Virus record (IMG/VR): IMGVR_UViG_3300020407_000014 | Span: 1 to 21,743 of that record | Source of the DNA: a virus | Reading direction: 5' to 3' (one strand) | Length of the DNA stretch: 21,743 nucleotides | Shown here: piece after piece, positions 1 to 6,451 of the stretch | Layout: each line of letters starts with the position of its first letter | How positions within the stretch are numbered: the first letter of the stretch is position 1 | Notes under the pieces: model-generated | Databases searched by the model: none | Told to the model about the DNA's origin: nothing | What the model saw: only the letters and a program-made list of their open reading frames with translations | Made by a program: the position numbers and the translations under genes

Positions 1-451
1 CATTTGCCCACGACTTAGTTTGTTGGACAATATCATCAACTGACTCTAACCATGCAAATGCGTATTGACTAATGTAGAAAAATAATTGCTCTGATGAACT
101 GTTATCAACAAGAATTGTTTTATCTGCTTTAATAATATTATCTGGATTAAATAAATTACCACTATAATTACTCCAAACAAAATAATCAAATTCTTCTTTA
201 ACATCATTAAAGGGAGCCATAACATCAATAATGCTTGTTGACTCTTCTAGTAATTTAATTGATTGTTTATGTAGTTGATGATATTTAGATTGCTCATTTT
301 CAATAACAATGGCACCTACATGATGCCCACTGGGTCTACAATAACCTGTGTTAAAATCATATAATTCAGGACCTATGTTAAGTTCCTGTGAAAGCCACCA
401 GTGAATTGCTGGTGCACTTCCTGTGTTATTTTGATATACTGATATGTCCAT
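1..451 (-). CDS. Unknown phage protein, C-terminus cut off by window edge
   Basis: The reading frame opens with ATG at 451 and stays open for 150 codons to the window edge, so the C-terminus is missing. The visible protein begins MDISVYQNNTGSAPAIHWW and is rich in Asn, Ser and aromatic residues. There is no signal peptide or clear membrane segment. I do not recognise a family. The start is supported by an AGGA Shine-Dalgarno about 8 bases upstream. That site lies in the 13-base gap between this ATG and the CCA end of tRNA-Ala, so the gene is probably co-transcribed with the tRNAs and released by tRNA 3' processing. Confidence is high that it is a gene and nil for function. Confidence 0.75.
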   Translation of the reverse strand, partial: MDISVYQNNTGSAPAIHWWLSQELNIGPELYDFNTGYCRPSGHHVGAIVIENEQSKYHQLHKQSIKLLEESTSIIDVMAPFNDVKEEFDYFVWSNYSGNLFNPDNIIKADKTILVDNSSSEQLFFYISQYAFAWLESVDDIVQQTKSWAN

Positions 452-464
452 AGATTATCCTAAA

Positions 465-540
465 TGGTGGAGGATATCAGGATCGAACTGACGACCTCCT
501 GGATGCAAACCAGGCGCTCTCCCATCTGAGCTAATCCCCC
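465..540 (-). tRNA. tRNA-Ala (anticodon UGC)
   Basis: Reading the minus strand from 540 to 465 gives a full 76-base cloverleaf. The acceptor stem GGGGGAT pairs with ATCCTCC (one G-U), the D arm is GCTC/GAGC, and the anticodon stem CCTGG/CCAGG encloses loop TTTGCAT with anticodon TGC. The T-loop is TTCGATC, the discriminator base is A, and CCA is encoded at 465-467. The anticodon reads GCA and, by wobble, other GCN alanine codons. It lies 8 bases from a second tRNA and 13 bases before the next ATG, in the same transcription direction. Confidence 0.97.
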
Positions 541-548
541 ACGTTACG

Positions 549-624
549 TGGTGCCGGCAGAATGATTTGAACACTCGACCTCCTGATTACAAATCAGATG
601 CTCTACCAACTGAGCTATACCGGC
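549..624 (-). tRNA. tRNA-Thr (anticodon UGU)
   Basis: Reading from 624 to 549 gives a complete 76-base cloverleaf. The acceptor GCCGGTA pairs with TGCCGGC (one U-G), the D arm is GCTC/GAGC, and the anticodon loop TTTGTAA has anticodon TGT. The T-loop is TTCAAAT and CCA is encoded at 549-551. It decodes ACA and probably ACU threonine codons, which fits the AT-rich codon use of this phage. It sits between a small gene ending at 639 and tRNA-Ala, so both tRNAs are likely processed from an mRNA started at the promoter near 1160. Confidence 0.97.
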
Positions 625-632
625 TACTGTAT

Positions 633-640
633 TATTTATC
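633..640 (-). promoter_or_regulatory. Possible T4-type late promoter box (GATAAATA)
   Basis: The minus strand reads GATAAATA here, one base from the T4 late consensus TATAAATA and matching the NATAAATA form reported in marine T4-like phages. It overlaps the stop codon of the 58-residue gene and sits just before tRNA-Thr. Initiation from it would fall close to the tRNA 5' end at 624. It could give late expression of the tRNAs and the gene beyond them. A chance match in AT-rich DNA is possible. Confidence 0.35.
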
Positions 641-815
641 AGGCCGCTTGAACTTGCTCGTTAACTCGTTCTACAGCTAATAGCACATCTTGGCCTAACA
701 TAGGTTGCATATCAATAAAGGGGTCAATAATACCCTCATCTTCTTCTGACCAATCTCGATGTTTCATGTAATTCTCAAACATCTCGAAACGCTCATCTTC
801 GGTTTCATGCCCCAT
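639..815 (-). CDS. Small acidic hypothetical protein (58 aa)
   Basis: A frame from ATG at 815 to TGA at 639 encodes 58 residues, beginning MGHETEDERFEMFENYMKH and ending in QVQAA. It is strongly acidic and probably helical, with no membrane segment or cysteine motif. The start overlaps the TAA of the upstream gene by one base (TAATG), the same junction used elsewhere in this window, which argues for a real translationally coupled gene. The frame also fills the gap between the upstream gene and tRNA-Thr exactly. I do not recognise its family. Confidence 0.7.
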   Translation of the reverse strand: MGHETEDERFEMFENYMKHRDWSEEDEGIIDPFIDMQPMLGQDVLLAVERVNEQVQAA

Positions 816-1096
816 TATTGTAACTCTGGGAACATCTGCTTTACATAGTTTCTTACAATGACTTTAGTATCATTATCAACAGATTCAATAGAAATAGATT
901 GTATTCCTTTTTGTTTTACTTCTTCTTTCGCTAATTGTAACAATTCGCGTTTATTAAGTTTTTGTATCTGTGTCAAATCAACGGCGTTATGTGCAAGAGC
1001 ACTAAGTACGTAATTACTAACATCAAGTTCACTCATAGGAACCTCAATCTTAGCCTTTATACGTTTTATTCCATCTTTATATTCTGTTGCTCTCAT
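815..1096 (-). CDS. Hypothetical phage protein (93 aa)
   Basis: This 93-residue protein begins MRATEYKDGIKRIKAKIEV. It mixes short beta segments with Lys/Glu-rich helices and has no cysteine or membrane segment. I do not recognise a family. It is the first gene downstream of the sigma70-like promoter at 1155-1183: the predicted transcript start near 1148 leaves a leader of about 50 bases. The Shine-Dalgarno is weak or absent, unlike most genes here. Its stop overlaps the next start by one base. Position behind a host-like promoter and ahead of tRNAs suggests early expression and a role in host takeover or metabolism rather than structure; this is inference. Confidence 0.75.
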   Translation of the reverse strand: MRATEYKDGIKRIKAKIEVPMSELDVSNYVLSALAHNAVDLTQIQKLNKRELLQLAKEEVKQKGIQSISIESVDNDTKVIVRNYVKQMFPELQ

Positions 1097-1154
1097 TTTT
1101 ATACCATAATTATATAATTAATTAATTTGATAAGATTTTACTCTTATTAGTAAT

Positions 1155-1183
1155 ACTATACTACTAAGATGAGGTTTTGTCAA
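1155..1183 (-). promoter_or_regulatory. Sigma70-like promoter for small-gene/tRNA operon
   Basis: On the minus strand TTGACA (1178-1183), a 17-base spacer and TATAGT (1155-1160) give a perfect -35 and a five-of-six -10 at ideal spacing. Predicted initiation is near 1148. It lies in the only sizeable gap (1097-1218) left of the nrd region. The flank TTGGTTGAC around the -35 is shared with the nrdA promoter. An imperfect 19-base dyad of the form TAGTAnTAnnnTAnTACTA overlaps the -10. No convincing terminator for the upstream protease gene is visible in this gap. Confidence 0.8.
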
Positions 1184-1218
1184 CCAAGAAATACCGGTTT
1201 TTTTATAAAATATGCTAA

Positions 1219-2763
1219 TTATGAAGCAGAAAGAACAAAACTGCTGTTAAAAGGCGTATATAGTAGCTTATTGGGTGCATCTAACAGTGATCTATTATCG
1301 TTATAGTCAATACCGGAAGAAGTACTATGTAACACGTCATTTGGTGCTAAATTCGTCATTTTTTGCTGTAATTGTGCTGTAGTTAGGTGTGGATTTAGTT
1401 GTAAAATAGTTGCTCCTAAGCCACAAACCTGTGGGCTAGCCATACTAGTACCCGAAATACTTCCTTGCCTAAATGATGAGTCTAAATAATAATCAGCGTC
1501 GTTATGTCCATTTGTATCACTAAATGCACTTCTAATATTACTTCCTGGAGCCCATATTGTAACACCTGGACCTCTTGTACTAAAACTACTAATTCTATCT
1601 AAACCACCAGTATGTGTAGCAGAATCTACACTACCTACCATAAATGCTCCATCGCTGTATGGTGAACTACCTCTATGATAATTTCTAGTAGTAGATGAAT
1701 ACGTTAATGTATTATCATAGTCTGTTCCAGTACTTACATCCACTTTAAAACTATTATTACCAGCGGCAATACATACATGTACTCCAGCCGCTATCATTTC
1801 TTCTACATCAGAGTCTACACTTGCCACTCTTACTGGAACTCGAAAATTTCCCCAGACTAGATAAGGAAAAAATCCATACGTTTCAGACATATACGCATTA
1901 CTTTCATTCCATTGTGTATCATTATTTTCATCATATGTTGTTCCTCTATAATTAATACTTGTTATATTATCAAATGAATTACCAATAGATGTACTATATC
2001 CCCAACTCATATTAACTATAGTTGGTCTACCATTTGTTTTATTATTGTGCCATTCTTTGATAACATCAAAACAGTTGCTAATAGGAATACCGCCACTATC
2101 GCCACTACCTTCGAGACCACCTACTTTAACAGAATAAATTCTAGCATTTTTGGCCCATCCATAAGTTAATCCTGTCGCTGTTCCAGCAACATGTGTACCG
2201 TGTCCATTAAAATCTCTATAATGATTGGCACTTTGCGTTCCAGTTAATCCACTTTCGTCATACCAATCTATTTCTTGTACTCTACTAACACCATCCGCAT
2301 CTTCAAATTCTGGATGATCTACTTGTAATCCTGAATCTTGTATTACTACATCAACACCTGTACCATCTAATGTATATGTAAAATCCCCGCCTGGATCAAT
2401 ATTACTTGTACCATATGGATTTGTGCTTTCCATACATCTACGCATACCCCAATTAAGCTGACTCCCACTATCAGATGTAGTTTTTGTAAAATTTCCAGAT
2501 TGAGATGCTAAAAATCCAATTTCAATATCATCTCGTTGATCGGGTGGTATTTCTACATCACGTACTCTAGGGTCGTTTTTTAGTTGTTCTGCTTCTTGAT
2601 CTGTTAATGAGTAGTGTGTGCTTCGTTGACTACCTGGTCTAGGATTGGCTACGTCAACTACTCTATTTGGAATAACACCTGCACCCGTGTTATCAATCAT
2701 TTCTTGATTGAATTGAGCAAAATCTATATCAGGGTTTAAAACAACAATGTATTCTTTTTCCAT
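1219..2763 (-). CDS. Subtilisin-like serine protease (peptidase S8)
   Basis: The 514-residue protein has the full S8 catalytic set in subtilase order: Asp143 (VVIQDSGL), His188 (GHGTHVAG), oxyanion Asn336 (AAGNNS) and Ser440 (SGTSMASP). Residues 1-75 (EYIVVLNPDIDF, then a DPRVRDVE segment) resemble an I9-type propeptide that would be removed by self-cleavage. There is no signal peptide. I chose ATG at 2763 because it overlaps the upstream stop as TAATG; an in-frame ATG at 2781 would add six residues. The gene lies directly downstream of a fibre-like virion protein, so it may act on virion proteins or travel in the particle to digest host surface proteins. Which of these applies is inference. 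Confidence 0.93.
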   Translation of the reverse strand: MEKEYIVVLNPDIDFAQFNQEMIDNTGAGVIPNRVVDVANPRPGSQRSTHYSLTDQEAEQLKNDPRVRDVEIPPDQRDDIEIGFLASQSGNFTKTTSDSGSQLNWGMRRCMESTNPYGTSNIDPGGDFTYTLDGTGVDVVIQDSGLQVDHPEFEDADGVSRVQEIDWYDESGLTGTQSANHYRDFNGHGTHVAGTATGLTYGWAKNARIYSVKVGGLEGSGDSGGIPISNCFDVIKEWHNNKTNGRPTIVNMSWGYSTSIGNSFDNITSINYRGTTYDENNDTQWNESNAYMSETYGFFPYLVWGNFRVPVRVASVDSDVEEMIAAGVHVCIAAGNNSFKVDVSTGTDYDNTLTYSSTTRNYHRGSSPYSDGAFMVGSVDSATHTGGLDRISSFSTRGPGVTIWAPGSNIRSAFSDTNGHNDADYYLDSSFRQGSISGTSMASPQVCGLGATILQLNPHLTTAQLQQKMTNLAPNDVLHSTSSGIDYNDNRSLLDAPNKLLYTPFNSSFVLSAS

Positions 2764-4472
2764 TAATGTAGATCCGCCCATGCTCCGTTTGCGTAGCCTT
2801 GGAATTTATTAGTAGTTGTATTATAAATCATATCTCCATTTTCTGCCAATGAAAGTGCATTACGCTCTGTTGTAGTCATTGTAGCAAGTTTGAATGGAGT
2901 AAGTCCTGTTATTTTTACTCTGTCTGTTGCAGTTAATGATAAATCATTTCCACTTGCGAGTGTTATACTGCCTGTGCCTGTTACTGTTAAATTTGTTGTT
3001 GTTATACCTGTAAATGTTGGACTAGCAGTAGCATAAGGTTGCATAGCTGTAATCGATGCTGTATTAGTTGTAATTAACGCTGAATTTGTATCAATATTTC
3101 CTTGAAGTGTTGCATCTGCTATAGCGAACTCTGTACGTATTACTGCACGATCTGTTGTTGCTGTAGTATCTGCCGCTGTAAACGCAGTTGTTACTACTGC
3201 ATCTGCCGCACCGAATGCAGTTGTTACTACTGCATCTGCTGCACCGAATGCAGTTGTTACTACTGCATCTGCCGCCTGCATTTGTGCTGTAGTAGAATAT
3301 CCACTTAAATCAGCACTACCACTTGATGTAGTTGTTGTACCACCACTTCCTAGATTTGTTGTACTTGCTGGTGGACTACTTACTACTGCACCACTTTCTG
3401 ATAATCCTGTTACACCAGGCTGTACTATGTTTTCTGCTGGGCCACCGCTACTAACTCCTTGTACTGTTTGTATACTTCTTTCAGTATAGCCAGTTATTCT
3501 GTTGCAGTGATCATATACTGGTTCTCTTTCTCCTAATGGAACTGTAGGTGAACCATCATTTTCTAATTGTGCTAACATCTCAGGTTCTAACAAATAAGCA
3601 AAAATATTATTACCGTTAGCATCTACTTCATAACCTTTTAAACTGTTAAATAATGCCTGCAAACTGCCTGCATACATTTGACTTTGTGCTAGTGTCATAC
3701 TACCTATGTCAATTGCTACACCAACACCAGTGTTTATTCTTAAACTAGGAGAAAATATACTACCGCCAACACTATCAGATCCTTTAAAATTATTTTCAAA
3801 TGTCATAAGATTTGTAATATCTGATTTAAATGCATTTAAGTCATTAATAATACTTTGTTTTACTTCCGCTGGCATACCAAGTAAATTACCAATGTTGTCT
3901 CCTAATTGTTTTAATAATCCACCTGTAAATGCATCTGGTCTAAATCCGCTAGAACCAATACATCCACCTATTTCACTGTCAGCCATAGTTCCTAGTGTGT
4001 CAAGTATATCTTTACCTGCGCCTGTGAAACTACCCATTGCGTCTCTAACAACATTTGGTATGGCTTTTGGTACTACTGGTGTTCCACAAAAATTAATCAT
4101 ATTTGCAATAGCGGCAAATTCTGCTACTGCGGCATTTAGTCTTGCTAGTACATTATCAATGTTAGTATGTGAAATAAAATCGTCGAGGGCTTTTTCAGCT
4201 TCTTCAAGTGCTTCTTTTAAATCTTCTAAGCCTGCAGGAATCTCTGGTATTAATCTACCTAAGTTTACTTTTAAACATATCTGTAAGTTTGGAAGTTTTA
4301 TGCCATTTCCGGCTAATAGCATACATATAATTTCTTTTAGGCTATATGAATGAGTTTGAGCGATTACAGTGCCTGTTTTAGCGTCTACTATAACTTCACC
4401 TGTAGGTATATCTACCTTAGTGGCGTTAAGGTATTCACTTGCATCTTTAATACCGTCTGTGAAATCACTCAT
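2763..4472 (-). CDS. Virion structural protein with fibre-like C-terminus
   Basis: This 569-residue protein appears modular. Residues 1-350 contain a helical/coiled segment (about 82-130, LEDLKEALEEAEKALDD) and a Gly/Ala-rich body; from memory this resembles a conserved virion protein found next to baseplate genes in marine T4-like phages. Residues 350-400 are a Ser/Thr/Gly-rich linker. Residues 399-433 hold three copies of an 11-residue repeat (AADAVVTTAFG), followed by more Ala/Thr-rich sequence. The C-terminus (TERNALSLAENGDMIYNTT then WADLH) looks like the tip found on many phage tail fibres. It lies between the PAAR spike-tip gene and the protease, which suggests a baseplate or fibre role. 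Exact function is uncertain. Confidence 0.8.
   Translation of the reverse strand: MSDFTDGIKDASEYLNATKVDIPTGEVIVDAKTGTVIAQTHSYSLKEIICMLLAGNGIKLPNLQICLKVNLGRLIPEIPAGLEDLKEALEEAEKALDDFISHTNIDNVLARLNAAVAEFAAIANMINFCGTPVVPKAIPNVVRDAMGSFTGAGKDILDTLGTMADSEIGGCIGSSGFRPDAFTGGLLKQLGDNIGNLLGMPAEVKQSIINDLNAFKSDITNLMTFENNFKGSDSVGGSIFSPSLRINTGVGVAIDIGSMTLAQSQMYAGSLQALFNSLKGYEVDANGNNIFAYLLEPEMLAQLENDGSPTVPLGEREPVYDHCNRITGYTERSIQTVQGVSSGGPAENIVQPGVTGLSESGAVVSSPPASTTNLGSGGTTTTSSGSADLSGYSTTAQMQAADAVVTTAFGAADAVVTTAFGAADAVVTTAFTAADTTATTDRAVIRTEFAIADATLQGNIDTNSALITTNTASITAMQPYATASPTFTGITTTNLTVTGTGSITLASGNDLSLTATDRVKITGLTPFKLATMTTTERNALSLAENGDMIYNTTTNKFQGYANGAWADLH
3172..3276 (-). repeat. 33-bp tandem repeat, about three units, in fibre-like gene
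   Basis: Three in-frame, nearly identical 33-base units encode AADAVVTTAFG-type 11-residue repeats, the last ending in FTAAD. Units differ by only one or a few bases (for example GCC versus GCT for Ala). The repeats lie in the variable C-terminal half of the virion protein and probably form a repeated stalk. Such near-identical DNA can change copy number by slippage or recombination. Confidence 0.9.
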
Positions 4473-4473
4473 G

Positions 4474-4764
4474 TTATTGACCTATATATACATTAGGGCT
4501 ACCTGAGGTAGCATCTGGACCACAATGTGGGCCTCCTGGAATAGGACATAAGTTGTCTGGTTTGGCTGAATTGCCGTTTAGCACTACTAACTTACCACCT
4601 ACATATACATTTCTGCATTGTGCTGATAAGGCACCATCGCCATGGTTGTTTGGATCACCATTAACGCTGATTGGTTGACTGTTTACATACACGTTTTTGT
4701 GTGCTGATGCTATTGTTACTGCACCGCACTTACGTGAATCATTATTTCTATGAACCTGTGGCAC
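4474..4764 (-). CDS. PAAR-domain spike-tip protein (gp5.4-like)
   Basis: The 96-residue protein starts MPQVHRNNDSRKCG, the usual PAAR opening, then repeats short beta units such as NVYVNSQPISVNGD and NVYVGGKLVVLNG. Conserved Cys/His residues (Cys13, His41, Cys50, Cys73, His80, Cys81) could hold the metal at the tip. PAAR proteins form a pointed cone that caps the central spike of contractile phage tails and helps pierce the outer membrane. The start is GTG at 4764, lying inside the upstream gene with a 17-base overlap. The stop is one base from the next ATG. No better in-frame start is visible, and the GTG gives the expected N-terminus. Confidence 0.88.
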   Translation of the reverse strand: MPQVHRNNDSRKCGAVTIASAHKNVYVNSQPISVNGDPNNHGDGALSAQCRNVYVGGKLVVLNGNSAKPDNLCPIPGGPHCGPDATSGSPNVYIGQ

Positions 4765-5053
4765 TTGCTATTGCTATTCCTGTACTTTGTTTAATATACA
4801 TATCACTAGCATCTTTTGCTGATTTAACTATGCATATAACATTATTTATCTTCAGCCTTATCTTAGCTTCTGGATTAACTGTAAACATGTACGGTGCAAG
4901 TGCAACGCCCTTTTGTGCTGCGACTAAGATATAAGGTTTAAGAACTGTGATGTCATCACCTTCTTCTTTATCTAATCGTGCAATCATTTCTTCTCCTGAT
5001 GAAAGTTTTATACTTATTATATCACCAGATTTATATTGTTCTTCTATTAACAT
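4748..5053 (-). CDS. Small beta-rich phage protein, possibly Sm-like fold
   Basis: The protein has 101 residues, beginning MLIEEQYKSGDIISIKLSSG. The pattern SIKLSSGEEMIARLDKEE followed by alternating hydrophobic residues looks like an Sm-type small beta-barrel. A second half (KIRLKINNVICIV then YIKQSTGIAIA) would complete it. Related uncharacterised proteins occur, from memory, in marine T4-like phages. A strong Shine-Dalgarno (AGGAGG) precedes ATG at 5053. It sits between the glutaredoxin and PAAR genes, the switch from metabolism to tail genes. RNA binding would be one reading of an Sm fold, but nothing in the sequence proves it. Confidence 0.75.
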   Translation of the reverse strand: MLIEEQYKSGDIISIKLSSGEEMIARLDKEEGDDITVLKPYILVAAQKGVALAPYMFTVNPEAKIRLKINNVICIVKSAKDASDMYIKQSTGIAIASATGS

Positions 5054-5077
5054 ATTGTCCTCCTATTTAAATTAATA

Positions 5078-5311
5078 CTATGCCATTGGCGTTTCTTCAA
5101 TGTATTGAATTAGTTGCTCGTATCCGCCTATTTTATCATCATTGACAATAATTTGTGGGAACGTCCTTGCTCCCGGAAATGTTTTAATAATGTCTTCTCT
5201 TGTAAAATCCTTATCAAGTTGTTTATACTTGTACTTGTATCCCCTTGTTTCGCATAATTGTTTTGCTGCATCACAAAAACCGCATGCTGTTTTTCCATAA
5301 ATTGTAATCAT
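5078..5311 (-). CDS. nrdC: Glutaredoxin
   Basis: This 77-residue protein is a complete minimal glutaredoxin. It has the redox motif Cys10-Gly-Phe-Cys13 after the first beta strand (MITIYGKTACGFC), the cis-proline loop TFP (50-52), and the glutathione-binding GG (62-63) followed by YEQL. Glutaredoxins reduce the active-site disulfide of ribonucleotide reductase; T4 nrdC has the same role. Its ATG overlaps the nrdB stop by four bases (ATGA), so the reductant is made together with its enzyme. The symbol follows T4 usage. Confidence 0.93.
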   Translation of the reverse strand: MITIYGKTACGFCDAAKQLCETRGYKYKYKQLDKDFTREDIIKTFPGARTFPQIIVNDDKIGGYEQLIQYIEETPMA

Positions 5312-6435
5312 AAACTTAATCCTGTAAATGTATCTTCTGATACGTCTTTTTTAACACCACCAACAACATATGAACTAATTTCTGTTTCTTGTGGTGCTAC
5401 TTGTACTTCTTTGCCACTAATCCATTTTTGTGTCCATGGGAGTGGATTGGCTTGTGGGGTTGTATAAGGACATTTTATGCCCAGTGATACCATACGCTTA
5501 CAGCAAATCCATTCAATGTAGTCACATAGCAATTGTGCATTTAAACCAATCATAGATCCATCTTGAAACAAATAATCTGCCCACTTCTTTTCTTGTTCTA
5601 CTGCTGAAACAAACATATCACTAACATCTTGTTTGCATTCTTCTGCAATTTTTTTAAAATCTTTATCTTCTTTAGTTAATACTTTTGTCAATAGATACTG
5701 TGTACTTGCCAAATGCAAGTTTTCATCACGTGCAATGAATTTAATAATTTTAGCATTACCTTCCATTTTCTTTAGTTCAGCAAATGCCCAACTACATGCA
5801 AAACTTACATAAAAACGAACACCTTCTAATATATTAACACTATTAAGACACATCCAAATCTTTTTCTTTAACTCATATTTATTAATAGTAATTTTCTTTC
5901 CATTAATAGTATGTGTGCCTGTGCCTAGTAATTGATAGTGCATACTATATTCATTTAAATCATCATAATATCTGGAAATATCATCCGCACACTCCATAAT
6001 TTCTTTGCTATCTGATAGTTCATCAAAAACTGTAGTTGGATTAGCATAAATGTTACGAATAATATGTGTATAACTGCGTGAATGTATTGTTTCACTAAAT
6101 GTCCATGTTAGAATCCAGTTTTCTAATTCTGGTAAACTTACAATAGGACTAAACACTTCTACTGGTGCTCTACCTTGTACACTGTCGAGTAGAATTTGAC
6201 GCTTTAAATTACTAGTAAAGATATGTTGTTCATGTTTAGTAAGATCTTTAAAATCTTTTGAATCTTTACTTACATCAATTTCATCTGGTCGCCAAAAGAA
6301 ACCTAATTGTTTCTCAGTCAATTTGTCAAACTGTTTATATTTTACAGTATCATATCTTTGAAAACCTAAAGACCCATCTAAAAATGCATTTGCTTCTGTA
6401 TGGTATTTGTCAGTTTTTACATTTAAAATTGTCAT
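5308..6435 (-). CDS. nrdB: Ribonucleotide reductase class Ia, small subunit
   Basis: NrdB carries the di-iron centre and tyrosyl radical used to make deoxyribonucleotides. This 375-residue protein aligns from memory with E. coli NrdB without a net gap over the core. The metal ligands Asp84, Glu115, His118, Glu204, Glu238 and His241 and the radical Tyr122 (SETIHSRSYTH) are all present at the E. coli numbers. The C-terminal tail (DTFTGLSL), which docks on NrdA, differs from E. coli. An AAGGA Shine-Dalgarno precedes the start. An out-of-frame ATG four bases upstream is ignored because only the frame from 6435 encodes NrdB. It is the middle gene of nrdA-nrdB-nrdC. All key residues are intact. Confidence 0.98.
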   Translation of the reverse strand: MTILNVKTDKYHTEANAFLDGSLGFQRYDTVKYKQFDKLTEKQLGFFWRPDEIDVSKDSKDFKDLTKHEQHIFTSNLKRQILLDSVQGRAPVEVFSPIVSLPELENWILTWTFSETIHSRSYTHIIRNIYANPTTVFDELSDSKEIMECADDISRYYDDLNEYSMHYQLLGTGTHTINGKKITINKYELKKKIWMCLNSVNILEGVRFYVSFACSWAFAELKKMEGNAKIIKFIARDENLHLASTQYLLTKVLTKEDKDFKKIAEECKQDVSDMFVSAVEQEKKWADYLFQDGSMIGLNAQLLCDYIEWICCKRMVSLGIKCPYTTPQANPLPWTQKWISGKEVQVAPQETEISSYVVGGVKKDVSEDTFTGLSL

Positions 6436-6451
6436 TCATGATTTTCCTTAA

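Noticed and set aside
46-228. Minus-strand 60-codon hydrophobic frame
   Set aside because: It is in another frame inside the partial gene at 1-451, which has a proper start, ribosome site and balanced composition.
1184-1218. Possible terminator after the subtilase gene
   Set aside because: There is an ACCGGT palindrome with flanking A/T runs, but no stem with a usable loop followed by T residues on the minus strand.
3102-3308. Plus-strand frame rich in Cys and Tyr (68 codons)
   Set aside because: It is the antisense shadow of the Ala/Val/Thr repeat region of the fibre-like gene. The Cys/Tyr bias arises from reading the repeated codons on the other strand, and no ribosome site precedes it.
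3706-4353. Long plus-strand frame (215 codons) opposite the virion gene
   Set aside because: All well-supported genes are on the minus strand, the frame lies wholly inside a good virion gene, and its sequence is low-complexity Ser/Pro/Leu with no domain.
4843-4850. GATAAATA inside the 101-residue gene, about 80 bases before PAAR
   Set aside because: Could be a late promoter for the PAAR gene, but it is inside a coding region with AT-rich codons. Similar matches at about 5876, 15783, 18067 and 20807 are clearly internal, so chance is likely.
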